64,000 nucleotides of DNA. Origin: Dyadobacter fermentans (GTDB lineage: Bacteria > Bacteroidota > Bacteroidia > Cytophagales > Spirosomataceae). Where the stretch lies: contig NZ_JAHXBN010000028.1 in the NCBI RefSeq assembly GCF_019924045.1, positions 62,001 to 126,000 of the forward strand. The letters are read 5' to 3'. Both the position numbers and the translations under genes were made by a program. How positions within the stretch are numbered: position 1 is the first letter of the stretch; each line of letters starts with the position of its first letter. The notes under the pieces were generated by a model that worked only from the letters and a program-made list of their open reading frames with translations, did not search any database and was not told the origin of the DNA. Below, in pieces: positions 44,007-53,061 of this stretch.

Positions 44007-45248
44007 TTACCAGTTATGGATGGAACCGTCCGGACTTTTCAGGATCGGATGCGGAAATTTGGTTTTCTCTTTGACCTCCATGATGAAAGTCGCCTTTTTC
44101 GGATCAAATTTCACCCCCAGTCCGGGCGCGTCGTTGAGATACAGTTTACCGTTTTTGAAATTGATAAAATCCTCGTTGAAATACGGCGGCCGCTCCGGTT
44201 CACCTCCGCCGAGTTCCATCAACGCCCGCGCAGGGCTGCTGGAACCAAGTACATGCACCAATGTCGCCGTCGCGAGCGGGCCGGTGAAATGCGGTATCAT
44301 GCCTACGTAATGCGTTTCGCACATCGACGCCAGTTTCTTGAACTCGCTGATGCCGCCCGTGTTCGGTAATGTAAACCGAGTGTAGTCGATCCAGCGGTTT
44401 TCGATAAACTCGTTGCAATCCCAGCGGTCGCCGAACTGCTCGCCCACGGCAATGGGCACCTTGGTCATCGAGCGCACGGTTTTGTACACCGAAGGATTCT
44501 CCGAGCGGATAATGTCCTCCACGAAATACGGTTCGAGCGATTCGAGGGCGGTACAGATTTTCAAGCCGTCGGTCATATCAAAACGGGTGTGCAGATCGAT
44601 GGCCCATTTGCCTCCTCCGCCCACGGCGTCGTCGATCCTTTTGCAGAACTCGATCGTCTTTTTCACGTTCTCATAAAAATCGAACGGCTGATCGCCGTTA
44701 CCGCCCGTCGGGCCGATACGGTAGGCCCTCAGCCCTGCTTCAATGCAATCTCTCGCTCTTTCCTCTTCGGTTTTGGCTTTCGAGGCGCGGAAACCGGTGG
44801 CATAGCATTCCACATAATCGCGCGTGGCGCCGCCGAGCAACTCGTACACCGGCACATTCAGCGCCTTGCCTTTAATATCCCAAAGCGCCATTTCCAATGC
44901 ACCCAATGCATGCAGCTTCTCGCGGCCCGGCGGATAAAACATCCCGCGGTAGACGTTCTGCCAGATATGCTCGATACGGAACGGGTCCTCCCCGATCATC
45001 ATCTGCGCGCATTGCTCAATCATATCTTTCGAGCCGCCCTCGCCGATGCCGATAATGCCGCCATCGGTTTCGATCTCAACAATGCCGCGGGCCTGGTTGA
45101 AAAGCGGTTTGTTATATCCAGGCGCGGCGTAGTAGCGGATCTTGGTAATCTTCATTTTGGAAGCCGCCTCGGCCTTTATCAGCGGAAAGCCGGTGGCGAC
45201 GGCGGCGGTGCCTAGGAACGCTGTTTTTATAAAATTTCTTCTTCTCAT
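44007..45248 (-). CDS. Exported mandelate racemase/enolase-superfamily dehydratase
   Basis: The 413-residue product has a Tat-type leader (MRRRNFIKTAFLGTAAVATG) and the enolase-superfamily metal site D218 (AIDLHTRF), E244 (FVEDI) and E270 (VGEQFG), with H320 (IPHFTGP) as probable acid/base. It is clearly related to, but distinct from, the DgoD-like gene 4 bp downstream. It probably dehydrates another sugar acid; I cannot name it. A long 10-bp-period array begins 14 bp upstream of its start codon, leaving little room for a normal leader. Confidence 0.85.
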   Translation of the reverse strand: MRRRNFIKTAFLGTAAVATGFPLIKAEAASKMKITKIRYYAAPGYNKPLFNQARGIVEIETDGGIIGIGEGGSKDMIEQCAQMMIGEDPFRIEHIWQNVYRGMFYPPGREKLHALGALEMALWDIKGKALNVPVYELLGGATRDYVECYATGFRASKAKTEEERARDCIEAGLRAYRIGPTGGNGDQPFDFYENVKKTIEFCKRIDDAVGGGGKWAIDLHTRFDMTDGLKICTALESLEPYFVEDIIRSENPSVYKTVRSMTKVPIAVGEQFGDRWDCNEFIENRWIDYTRFTLPNTGGISEFKKLASMCETHYVGMIPHFTGPLATATLVHVLGSSSPARALMELGGGEPERPPYFNEDFINFKNGKLYLNDAPGLGVKFDPKKATFIMEVKEKTKFPHPILKSPDGSIHNW

Positions 45249-45262
45249 TAGTGTTTCGTTTG

Positions 45263-45474
45263 GTCAGGTATTGTCAGATGTGGCGATTGTGGTCAGGTAT
45301 TGTCATTTGTGGTCATTGGTGGTCAGGAGTTGTCATTTGTGGTCAGGGAAAAGTCAGGTATTGTCATTTGTGGTCAGGTGTTGTCAAGTGTAGTCAAGAG
45401 TTGTCAGGGAAAAGTCAGGTATTGCCATTTATGGTCATGGGGAGTCAGGAGTTGTCATTTGTGGTCAGGAATTG
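45263..45474 (-). repeat. Long 10-bp-period GTCA array before the enolase-superfamily gene
   Basis: About 21 GTCA (or one-base variant) cores recur over 212 bp, nearly all exactly 10 bp apart; two 11-bp steps and one 19-bp gap over a decayed unit shift the register. The six bases between cores often alternate GGTATT and TTTGTG, giving a 20-bp super-unit. The array starts 14 bp from the start codon of the minus-strand gene. Confidence 0.92.
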
Positions 45475-45794
45475 TGTGTTGTTGAATTCGTTGCTTCATG
45501 TTTTTTCTATTCCGTTGCAATAAACCGGGGCTACGAGAGCGGCGTTATTCGATATTCTTAGCCGTTGCTAGAAAACACGAGGCTCCTCCGGAGCCGCTAC
45601 CGCGCCGGATTAGGTTACTACATTGCCCCGGAGGGGCTTCCTGTTTATAGCAAATCAAGCAAGGCTTACAGTTCTACGACACCGGAGGAGTCCCCTGCGC
45701 CCACCGTCAACATCCCGTCAAGTCACAGGCTTTCAATCCCCTCTCTCCAAGCCCCAAAAAAGCCCCGATTCCCGAACCTACACTACTACCCCAA

Positions 45795-45828
45795 TGACTA
45801 CTCTTGACTACACATGACAACACCTGAC
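45795..45828 (-). repeat. Short inverted arm of the GTCA array after the lacI-type gene
   Basis: TGAC at 45795, 45805, 45815 and 45825 is exactly 10 bp apart, inverted relative to 45263-45474, and ends a few bases from the stop codon of the LacI-type gene. Confidence 0.8.
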
Positions 45829-45832
45829 CACC

Positions 45833-46870
45833 CTACCGGCCCACCGCCGTCGGTTTAGCCTTTGACGACTCCCGGGCGATCAGCCTGGCTTCCATTAATA
45901 TCTGCTTCACACCTTCCTCGGGATTTTTCAGTTTCGTCAATAAGAACTCAACAGCCGTTTTACCCAGCATTTCCAACGGCTGCTGCACGTAAGTGATCGG
46001 GCAATAATACAGGTCGAAAACCTCCGCCTGACCGTAGCTGACGATCGCCAGGTCGGACGGCACTTTGAGGCGCAGCTCATTGATATATTTTAATGCATTG
46101 ATAGCCAAACCATAAGTCGCAAAAATCATCGCGTCCACGCGCTGCCCGGAGGCCAGTATTTCGTCAATCGCCGTCCGTACTTCGCTGTCCATCGTTTCAA
46201 AATGCACCTCTTTCAACCAGGAATCGTGAAACTCGATGTGGTTATCGCGCAACGCATGCTTGTAGCCGCGCACACGTTCTTCCATATGGTACATATTCGA
46301 TTTGTAGGCCATGATCCCGATCTTCGAATAGCCGCTTTGAATGAGGTGAACCCCGGCGTCGTAAGAAGCCTTATAGTTGTTGGTAGCGACGAAATCGGTT
46401 TGTATTTCCGGAAAATGGCGGTCCAGCAACACGAATGGAATATTCCGCTCTTTGAGATAATGCACCTGACTTTCGGAGCCTTCGCAGGAGACAATGATGA
46501 AGCCGTCGACCTGCCGGTTGATCAGCACATTGAGCAAATCCCACGATTTCTCGGCATGCTCGTCGCAGCTGCCGATGATCACGGTGTAGCCGTTTTTTTT
46601 GGCCTCATCCTCCACCACACGTGCGATGTTGGCGAAGAACGGGTTGGAAATGTCGGCGATGATGAGCCCGATGGTGTACGTCTTGCCACTCCGGAGGCTT
46701 TTGGCCAGGTGGTTGGGCTGATAGTTCAATTCCTTGGCTATCTGCCTGATTTTCTCAGCAATGGCCTCCCCCACCCTGGTCTCTTTCTCTTTACCATTGA
46801 GGACATACGAAACCAGGGCCGTGGAGACGCCCGCCTGCTGTGCAATATCTTTGAGCGATGCTTTTTTCAT
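45833..46870 (-). CDS. LacI/GalR-family transcriptional regulator
   Basis: The 345-residue product has the LacI HTH and hinge (SLKDIAQQAGVSTALVSYVLNGKEKETRVGEAIAEKI, then LNYQPNHLAKSLRSGKTYTIGLI) and a periplasmic-binding-protein-like effector domain. The start overlaps the stop of the mannonate-dehydratase-like gene by 4 bp (46867-46870), so it is the last gene of the susC-susD-dehydratase operon. Perfect palindromes with a central CG or GC upstream of that operon are likely operators, giving autoregulation with a sugar-acid or sugar effector. Confidence 0.94.
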   Translation of the reverse strand: MKKASLKDIAQQAGVSTALVSYVLNGKEKETRVGEAIAEKIRQIAKELNYQPNHLAKSLRSGKTYTIGLIIADISNPFFANIARVVEDEAKKNGYTVIIGSCDEHAEKSWDLLNVLINRQVDGFIIVSCEGSESQVHYLKERNIPFVLLDRHFPEIQTDFVATNNYKASYDAGVHLIQSGYSKIGIMAYKSNMYHMEERVRGYKHALRDNHIEFHDSWLKEVHFETMDSEVRTAIDEILASGQRVDAMIFATYGLAINALKYINELRLKVPSDLAIVSYGQAEVFDLYYCPITYVQQPLEMLGKTAVEFLLTKLKNPEEGVKQILMEARLIARESSKAKPTAVGR

Positions 46871-48264
46871 GGACGTATAAGCGTACCGTCGAATTTTCTT
46901 ACTTGCCAGTTCGATTTTGTGGTAATCGGGAATTTCGCAGCCGCCTTTTCATCGATGTCCACACCAATGCCGGGCACCTCGTTCACCGACATATAACCGT
47001 TCTTCATCGTCGGGCAACCCGAGAATACCTCCAACGTTTTGTCGTTGAACTGCACTGCCTCCTGAATTCCGAAATTCCAGACAGCCAGGTCGATATGCGC
47101 GTGCGCCGAGTGCCCTACCGGCGACACATCCCCCGGACCGTGCCAGGCTGTTTTCACATTGAACCATTCCCCGAGCCGCGCCACTTTCATAGCCGGCGTA
47201 ACCCCGCCGATCTGCGACACATGAATACGGATGTAGTCAAACCACTGGTTAGCCATCGGTTCCAGGAACTCGTTGATATTATTGAAAAGCTCACCCATGG
47301 CCAATGGTACCGTAGTGCTCTGGCGCAATAACTTGAACCACTTCATGTTTTCGGGAGAAAACGGGTCTTCGATAAAGAACGGCCGGAATTCTTCGAGCTT
47401 TTTGATCATGTTGATCGCGTTCATCGGCTGCACGCGCTCGTGGATATCATGCAGCAGTTCCACCTCCTCGCCGCATTGCTTACGCACGGTTTCGAAGAGC
47501 ATGGGGATAGCTTTCAGGTAGGCATTTTCGTCCATATAGTTGTCGGTAGCCCCGCCGAAACCCGCTTCCTTGAAATCCGGTTTTTTGGTGGTGCTGCCCA
47601 CCGCGCCATACCCTCCCTGCTGAATGCGGATGTAGCGGTAGCCCTGCTCCTGGATCTTCTTCACGCTCTCCACCGTTTCCTCGGGTGTGCGCCCGTTTGC
47701 ATGCGTGTAGCACGGCACCGCGAAGCGTACTTTACCGCCCAGGAGCTGGTACAAAGGCATTCCGGCGCGCTTGCCTTTGATATCCCAAAGTGCCTGGTCC
47801 AAACCGCTCAATGCATTGTTCAATACCGGCCCATTCCGCCAGTAGGAACTCACATAGGCAGCATGCCACATGTCTTCGATATTGTCGACGTCCCTTCCGA
47901 CGCAAAATTCATGGAGATAGGTGTTAATCGCTACCAGCACCACTTCGGCGCGCTGCGTGAAGGTAGCACACCCCAGCCCGTACAATCCCGGCTCGGAAGT
48001 TTCGACCTTCACCACAATGAGGTTGGAGCCCTGCGGCGCCGTGGCAATCGCACGAACGCTCTTAATCGTGATGGGTTTCATCGCCTTAGCGTACTGCGGC
48101 GTCTCCGCTTCGTCGGACCGACGGTCGGCGGCCCGACGCTCGGCGGTCCGACGCTCGGTGCCTTGGGCGTTGGAAATGCTTCCGAACAGCCCCAGTATCC
48201 CCGCGGAACCACCCAGCCCCAGCGCTTTCATCGTGTCCCGCCGATTCATTCCGTTCTCTTTCAT
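46867..48264 (-). CDS. Exported mannonate dehydratase/RspA-like enolase-superfamily enzyme
   Basis: The 465-residue product matches the ManD/RspA group: PCYTHANGRTPEE, metal ligands D273 (LLHDIHERV), E299 (FFIEDPF) and E325 (MGELFNN), and the group hallmark TAWHGPGDVSPVGHSAHAHID with H375. ManD turns D-mannonate into 2-keto-3-deoxygluconate; many relatives have low or other activity. A Tat-type leader (MNRRDTMKALG) is followed by an odd basic stretch, three copies of a 5-residue xxRRx unit at residues 36-50. It is coupled to the LacI gene by a 4-bp overlap and follows susD by 34 bp. Confidence 0.87.
   Translation of the reverse strand: MKENGMNRRDTMKALGLGGSAGILGLFGSISNAQGTERRTAERRAADRRSDEAETPQYAKAMKPITIKSVRAIATAPQGSNLIVVKVETSEPGLYGLGCATFTQRAEVVLVAINTYLHEFCVGRDVDNIEDMWHAAYVSSYWRNGPVLNNALSGLDQALWDIKGKRAGMPLYQLLGGKVRFAVPCYTHANGRTPEETVESVKKIQEQGYRYIRIQQGGYGAVGSTTKKPDFKEAGFGGATDNYMDENAYLKAIPMLFETVRKQCGEEVELLHDIHERVQPMNAINMIKKLEEFRPFFIEDPFSPENMKWFKLLRQSTTVPLAMGELFNNINEFLEPMANQWFDYIRIHVSQIGGVTPAMKVARLGEWFNVKTAWHGPGDVSPVGHSAHAHIDLAVWNFGIQEAVQFNDKTLEVFSGCPTMKNGYMSVNEVPGIGVDIDEKAAAKFPITTKSNWQVRKFDGTLIRP
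48115..48159 (-). repeat. Three 15-bp units read in frame in the dehydratase leader region
   Basis: Three consecutive 15-bp units encode TERRT, AERRA and ADRRS (residues 36-50). The bases are rich in GGTCGGC/GCCGACC-like heptamers, close to the array units at 42575-42728 and 54791-54839. The stretch lies between the export signal and the start of the enzyme fold. Confidence 0.75.
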
Positions 48265-48298
48265 TTATATCAGGTTAAAGGTTCAAGAATTGCTGCCA

Positions 48299-49840
48299 TT
48301 ACTTTTTATCCCACCATATCCTGGTATTCAAATCATTAGGCCCCTGCCGTGTGTTGGCGTCGTTCACATTCTGCAAGTTCACAACGATCTCACTATCGGG
48401 GTACGGCATGCGGCGGATAAAGTCCTCCTTGATCTCAGAACCGGGATATGGGTTCTTTTTCAGCGCCGGGAAGCCGCTTCTGCGGAAATTGGCCCAGGAT
48501 TCGTTGCCGTCCGGGAAGGTTGCTACCCAGTATTGCGTGTTGATCTGCTCCAAAGCCTTGGCGGCATCCAGCGGGTGGGCTTTCAGGTATGCGAGAATAG
48601 CATCCTCTCTGATCGCCGCGCCAGGGTCGTAGAGCGCCATTTGTTCCAGGTTGGCCCGGATTCCTTTGGCATAATAATCGGCTGCTTCGCCCGTCACCCA
48701 CCCGCGCACGGCCGCCTCCGCGAGCAGGAGCTGCACCTGCGCGTAGGTGATGTGGAATTCCGGCGCGTCGAGCTTCAAAACAGTGGTAAGGTTGATCTGC
48801 GTGAAGTCCCAGAGGCTTACCACGCCGTTTTCAGCCAATACGCTATTGATTGTCACATCATTATAACCCATCGGCATCCCGATCTGCACTTTCGGATCGG
48901 ATGAGGCGCGTGCCGGAATTTGTTCCGGGCCGCCCTTCGCGCCCACGTACCTGACCGCGAACACGGGCAAGCGGGGATCATTGTTTTCTTTGAGATAATT
49001 CACAAATGGCGCTGCGAGGTAGAAGTTCGTTTTTTCCCGCGCCGCCAGGTGATTGGCAATGTAGTTGTTATAAAGCGATGTATGCCGGATAACCGAGTTA
49101 TCCGTATTATTCTCAAAAAGGCCGCCTGCTACCGCTTTTGCCACATAGGCTTTGGCTGTCGTCGGATCCACTTTCGAAAGGCGCATCCCTGCCCGGAGCA
49201 TGAGCGAGTAGCCCAGCTTTTTCCAACGGGCCACATTGCCGCCATAGAGAATATCGGTCGTTACAGGCGCTTGCGACGCGTCGAGCGCTCCGGCTGCTTC
49301 TTCCAGCTCTTTGAGAATATCTTTGTAAATAGCCTCCTGCGGGTCATATTTCGGGCGGATTTCTTCGCTGATATAGCCTTTTCCCGCATCGAAATACGGT
49401 ACATCGCCGTAGGTATCGGTCAGGATCATGAATGCGTAGGCCTTCCAGATCCGGGCAGCGTGGTAGATATTTGCATTCAACGGATCCCCCTTCGTTTGCT
49501 CGGTAACCGCTACCAGCTGTTTGATCACATTCCTGTAAAAATTAACCCAAACCAGCGGCGAGTTGGAGTTGTTGAGCTGGTTGTAGTTTCCGCCCGATAA
49601 TGAGCTCCCATAGGGCGTAATTACCTGCTGCACAATACCGAAGTTGTAGCAGAGCATGCCCAGCGTTGACACGCCGTCGAGGTAAGTGGTGGCAATGATC
49701 GCCTTGTTCAGGATCAGGGAAGGTGCCAGGGAAGTCGGGTCGACCTTGTTGGTATTGATCTCGTCAAATCCTTCGTCGCAACCTGTAATGAACGTCAGCG
49801 ACAAGGCGAGCGCCAGCATATATTTGAATGTAGCTTTCAT
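48299..49840 (-). CDS. SusD-like lipoprotein (SusD-like family 2)
   Basis: The 513-residue product has a lipoprotein signal (TFITGC, Cys21) and the pattern of the second SusD-like family: DEINTNKVDPTSLAPSLILNKAI at the start, then YKDILKELEEAAGALDASQ, AAPFVNYLKENNDPRLPVFAV and YWVATFPDGNESWANFRRSGFP. It is 11 bp downstream of its SusC partner and 34 bp upstream of the dehydratase gene, in one operon. The ligand is unknown; the operon points to a uronic-acid or sugar-acid containing substrate. Confidence 0.93.
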   Translation of the reverse strand: MKATFKYMLALALSLTFITGCDEGFDEINTNKVDPTSLAPSLILNKAIIATTYLDGVSTLGMLCYNFGIVQQVITPYGSSLSGGNYNQLNNSNSPLVWVNFYRNVIKQLVAVTEQTKGDPLNANIYHAARIWKAYAFMILTDTYGDVPYFDAGKGYISEEIRPKYDPQEAIYKDILKELEEAAGALDASQAPVTTDILYGGNVARWKKLGYSLMLRAGMRLSKVDPTTAKAYVAKAVAGGLFENNTDNSVIRHTSLYNNYIANHLAAREKTNFYLAAPFVNYLKENNDPRLPVFAVRYVGAKGGPEQIPARASSDPKVQIGMPMGYNDVTINSVLAENGVVSLWDFTQINLTTVLKLDAPEFHITYAQVQLLLAEAAVRGWVTGEAADYYAKGIRANLEQMALYDPGAAIREDAILAYLKAHPLDAAKALEQINTQYWVATFPDGNESWANFRRSGFPALKKNPYPGSEIKEDFIRRMPYPDSEIVVNLQNVNDANTRQGPNDLNTRIWWDKK

Positions 49841-49851
49841 GGGTTCGGCGG

Positions 49852-52800
49852 TTAGAATTTTACATTGAGGTTGAAACCAATGCTGCGGGTCGGCGGCAAG
49901 CCGGGCCAGAAATCAAGGCCGGTAGCATTATCCGAAGAGTTCAGCACCTCTTCCGGGTCCATATTCTCCGTCCATTTCTTGATCACGAGCACATTGTTCG
50001 CGACGGCGCTTAGGCGCAGGCCCTTCACAAATGCTTTTTCCGGCAGCAGTTTGCCCAGGTCATATCCCAATGTGAGCTGGCGCAATTTCCAGAAGCCCGC
50101 ATTCTGTACAAAATCCTCATTGATCCCGAGCGGGTTAATCGACTCGTAAAACGGCTGCACGGCAGCCTTGGTCTGGTTCACCTCACCGTCGGGGTTCACG
50201 CCGTTACCAATCACGTAGCCTTCGGCGCGGCCGGGTAATGTGCGCTTCGACAGCCCGTGGCGCATGTAATTGATGTTACGCCCGGCGATCATTTTATGGC
50301 CCAGTTTGAAGTCCACCAGTGCCGAAAGCATAATGCCTTTGTAATTGAATGTGTTGGTGATACCGCCGAAATACTTGGGCAATGCATTGCCTGCATTCAT
50401 CAATGTATTGTTTCTCAAAGGCATACCGCTGTTTTTATCGAACACCTGCCTGCCTTGCGCGTCGCGCAGGTACGTGAACGTGTACAGCTGGCCAAGCGGC
50501 TTACCTACCACCATATTGAGCGTCCGGCCGCCACCGCCACCGACGGTAATCACGGTATCTTTCTCTGCCAGGCCCAGTTTCAGTACCTTGGAAGTATTGT
50601 ACGACACGTTGAAGCTCACGTCCCAGGTAAAGTCCTTGGTTTTCACCGGTGAGCCCGTCAGCAACAGTTCGATACCCTTGTTCATACTCCGCCCGACATT
50701 GATCAGCTGCGCGGTGTAGGACGAAGCATCGGAAATTTGCGCGGCAAGAATCTGATCATCAGTGGTTTTGTGGTAATACGTTAAATCAAACCCGAACAGG
50801 TTGTTGAACAACTTCATTTCCAGACCTGCCTCGGCTTCCTTAATGCGGAGCGGGCGCAGGTTTTTATTCGGGACGATAGATGCGTTGACGCCGCCTACCG
50901 GCACAGCCTGGCCCGACGGGTTCGGGAACGAGTTGTTATCCACCGCATAATACAATGCATTGGAGTACGGGTTCACGTTGTCGGAACCCACCTGCGCATA
51001 AGCCGCACGCAGCTTGCCGAAGGAAATCCAGGCAGGTAAGTTCGGGAAGGCCTGCGAGAAGATAAAACTACCGGTTACCGACGGATAAAGGATGCTGCGG
51101 TTCTGGGGCGCTAGCGTTGAGAACCAGTCGTTCCGGGCGGTTACGTTCAAGTAAATAAACTCTTTCCAGGAAATGGTGGCAGCACCGTAAAGCGAATTGA
51201 TTTTCTTCTCCGAAAGCTGGTAAAGCGGGTTTTTAACCCGGCCATTCATGACCGTATACAAGCCGGGTTGAACGAAATCCTGGACGGTAACGCTGTTGTA
51301 GTCCATGCGAGCGTAACGCTGATTGCCACCGAGAGTCACATCCAGGCCGATGTTGCCGAAGGTATGATTGCCGCCGAGGATAAAGTCGAAGTTACGCTCG
51401 GTATTACGCCGCACATCCTGTGTAAATGAACCGTTTACATAACCCACCGGCGCCTTGGCGATTGGTGCGTAGCCGTTGGGAATGTTGTAATCCTGGCTGC
51501 GTACATAAAAGTCCTGAGCGCCGCGAAGTTGCAGGTAAAGCCAATCGGTAAACTGGTATTTCAAAGCCACATTGCCGAAAAGGCGGTCACGGGAAATGTT
51601 CTCAAAATGGTGAGTGAGCGAGTAATAAGGGTTGTTGCGCACGAGAAAACGTGAAAACACAAACTCGTCGCCGTTCGGCAGGGTCTGATTTTGCTTCAAT
51701 GCGTCGAAAGGCATCGAGTTGGCGAGGGTGAAAATGACCGTCGATGTAGCAAAATCCTGGGTATCGATCTGCGGCGGATTCGTATTCATTTCTTTGGAAT
51801 AGTTGATGTTACCAAAAGCCGTAAGCCTTTTCGAAATGTTTTGCGTAAAACCCAGGTTTACTACTTTCCGGTTGAATTTGTTGTTCTCGACAATACCCCG
51901 GTTATCGCTGTTGGCCAGCGACAGACTGAAACCGCCGTTCGGACCATTGTTGGAAACGGTGATCGTGTTGGTCATGTTCGTCCCGGTGCGGTAGAATTGC
52001 TTCACGCGTCCGCGTACGGGCTCGTAAGGCCAGGTCTCATTATCGAAAAGTATTTGCGTCATGCCCGGCTCGAATTTCTCACCGAAGCTCCACACGCCCG
52101 AGGTCGGATTAGCCGTCGTAGGACGTTTTCCTCCTTCTCCCTGACCATACTCGTATTGAAAATCAGTAAAATCCAACGGGGTATCGGTTGTGAAATTAAT
52201 GTTGTAATCGAGGCCGATACCTTTTCCCGTGCCCCGGTTTTTGGTCGTGATCATCACCACGCCATCCTTTGCCCGCGAGCCGTAAAGCGCTGCGGCAGTG
52301 GCGCCTTTCAGCACGGTCATCGACTCGATATCGTCCGGGTTAATGCTGGAAAGACCGTCGCCGCCGTCGGAACTATTCGCAGCGCGCGACCCGTAATCCC
52401 CGCCTCCGGCGAAGTTGGAATTATCGATCGGCACGCCGTTCACGACAATGAGCGGGTTGTTCTGCCCGCTGAACGACGATTGCCCGCGGATACGGATCTT
52501 GGCCGTTCCTCCCGGCCCCGTCGATAGTGAAGTAATATTTACGCCTGCCATTTTGCCCTGTAACGAGCTCATTACGTTGGGGGTACGGTTGGTCGAAATC
52601 TGGTCCGAATTGACCGTCGCCGTAGCATAACCGAGTGTTTTGGCCTCCCTTTTAATTCCCAGCGCGGTTACCACGAACTCATCGAGGTTCCTCGATTCCT
52701 GCATTAATTGCACATCGATCACCGACCGCGCGCCAACTGCGATGGTCTGACTTACATAACCTATAAAAGAGAACACGAGCGTCGCATTGGCTGGGGCATC

Positions 52801-52986
52801 CAGGGCATATTTGCCGTCGGCATCGGTAACAGTGCCTTGCGAAGTGCCCCCGATCAGGATATTCACGCCGGGTAAGGGTTCCTTATTCTCGCCGGTGACG
52901 GTGCCGGCAACCCGGCCTGCCTGGGCAAAAACCGGGCCGCTACACAGTGTCGCGAGCAGCACGATCATCGTAAAACATTTCTTCAT
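49852..52986 (-). CDS. SusC/RagA-family TonB-linked outer-membrane transporter
   Basis: The product (1044 residues from MKKCFTMIVLLATLCSG; a Met six codons upstream is less likely because the signal starts here) has a signal peptide, a regulatory-like domain (GTVTGENKEPLPGVNILIGG), the TonB box region NLDEFVVTALGIKRE, a plug (IRIRGQSSFSGQNNPLIVVNGVP) and a long barrel ending SIGFNLNVKF. It is the first gene of an operon with SusD, the ManD-like enzyme and LacI. Its leader may be long: the best promoter lies about 430 bp upstream. Confidence 0.95.
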   Translation of the reverse strand: MKKCFTMIVLLATLCSGPVFAQAGRVAGTVTGENKEPLPGVNILIGGTSQGTVTDADGKYALDAPANATLVFSFIGYVSQTIAVGARSVIDVQLMQESRNLDEFVVTALGIKREAKTLGYATATVNSDQISTNRTPNVMSSLQGKMAGVNITSLSTGPGGTAKIRIRGQSSFSGQNNPLIVVNGVPIDNSNFAGGGDYGSRAANSSDGGDGLSSINPDDIESMTVLKGATAAALYGSRAKDGVVMITTKNRGTGKGIGLDYNINFTTDTPLDFTDFQYEYGQGEGGKRPTTANPTSGVWSFGEKFEPGMTQILFDNETWPYEPVRGRVKQFYRTGTNMTNTITVSNNGPNGGFSLSLANSDNRGIVENNKFNRKVVNLGFTQNISKRLTAFGNINYSKEMNTNPPQIDTQDFATSTVIFTLANSMPFDALKQNQTLPNGDEFVFSRFLVRNNPYYSLTHHFENISRDRLFGNVALKYQFTDWLYLQLRGAQDFYVRSQDYNIPNGYAPIAKAPVGYVNGSFTQDVRRNTERNFDFILGGNHTFGNIGLDVTLGGNQRYARMDYNSVTVQDFVQPGLYTVMNGRVKNPLYQLSEKKINSLYGAATISWKEFIYLNVTARNDWFSTLAPQNRSILYPSVTGSFIFSQAFPNLPAWISFGKLRAAYAQVGSDNVNPYSNALYYAVDNNSFPNPSGQAVPVGGVNASIVPNKNLRPLRIKEAEAGLEMKLFNNLFGFDLTYYHKTTDDQILAAQISDASSYTAQLINVGRSMNKGIELLLTGSPVKTKDFTWDVSFNVSYNTSKVLKLGLAEKDTVITVGGGGGRTLNMVVGKPLGQLYTFTYLRDAQGRQVFDKNSGMPLRNNTLMNAGNALPKYFGGITNTFNYKGIMLSALVDFKLGHKMIAGRNINYMRHGLSKRTLPGRAEGYVIGNGVNPDGEVNQTKAAVQPFYESINPLGINEDFVQNAGFWKLRQLTLGYDLGKLLPEKAFVKGLRLSAVANNVLVIKKWTENMDPEEVLNSSDNATGLDFWPGLPPTRSIGFNLNVKF

Positions 52987-53045
52987 CACATCTAATCGGG
53001 TCAAAATTCAGGGTGAGTAGGAATTATGCAAAACGTACGCGAAAA

Positions 53046-53061
53046 CCGTAAGCGCTTACGG
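53046..53061. promoter_or_regulatory. Perfect 16-bp palindrome near the susC start, LacI-type operator candidate
   Basis: CCGTAAGCGCTTACGG is a perfect palindrome with the GTAAGCGCTTAC core typical of LacI/GalR-family operators. It lies 60 bp upstream of the susC start codon of an operon that encodes a LacI-family regulator. Confidence 0.65.

Larger units (their letters stand above)
45249..45832. other. Gene-free interval with two inverted repeat arms
   Basis: This 584-bp gap between the lacI-type gene and the enolase-superfamily gene contains the long GTCA array (45263-45474), a 320-bp middle part with small GC-rich palindromes (for example GGCTCCTCCGGAGCC at 45581-45595), and the short inverted arm at 45795-45828. 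The reading frames open here come from the repeats and show no protein family. Confidence 0.7.

Noticed and set aside
45251..45523. Open frames through the long GTCA array
   Set aside because: They are made of repeat units and lie on the strand opposite the flanking genes, with no family likeness.
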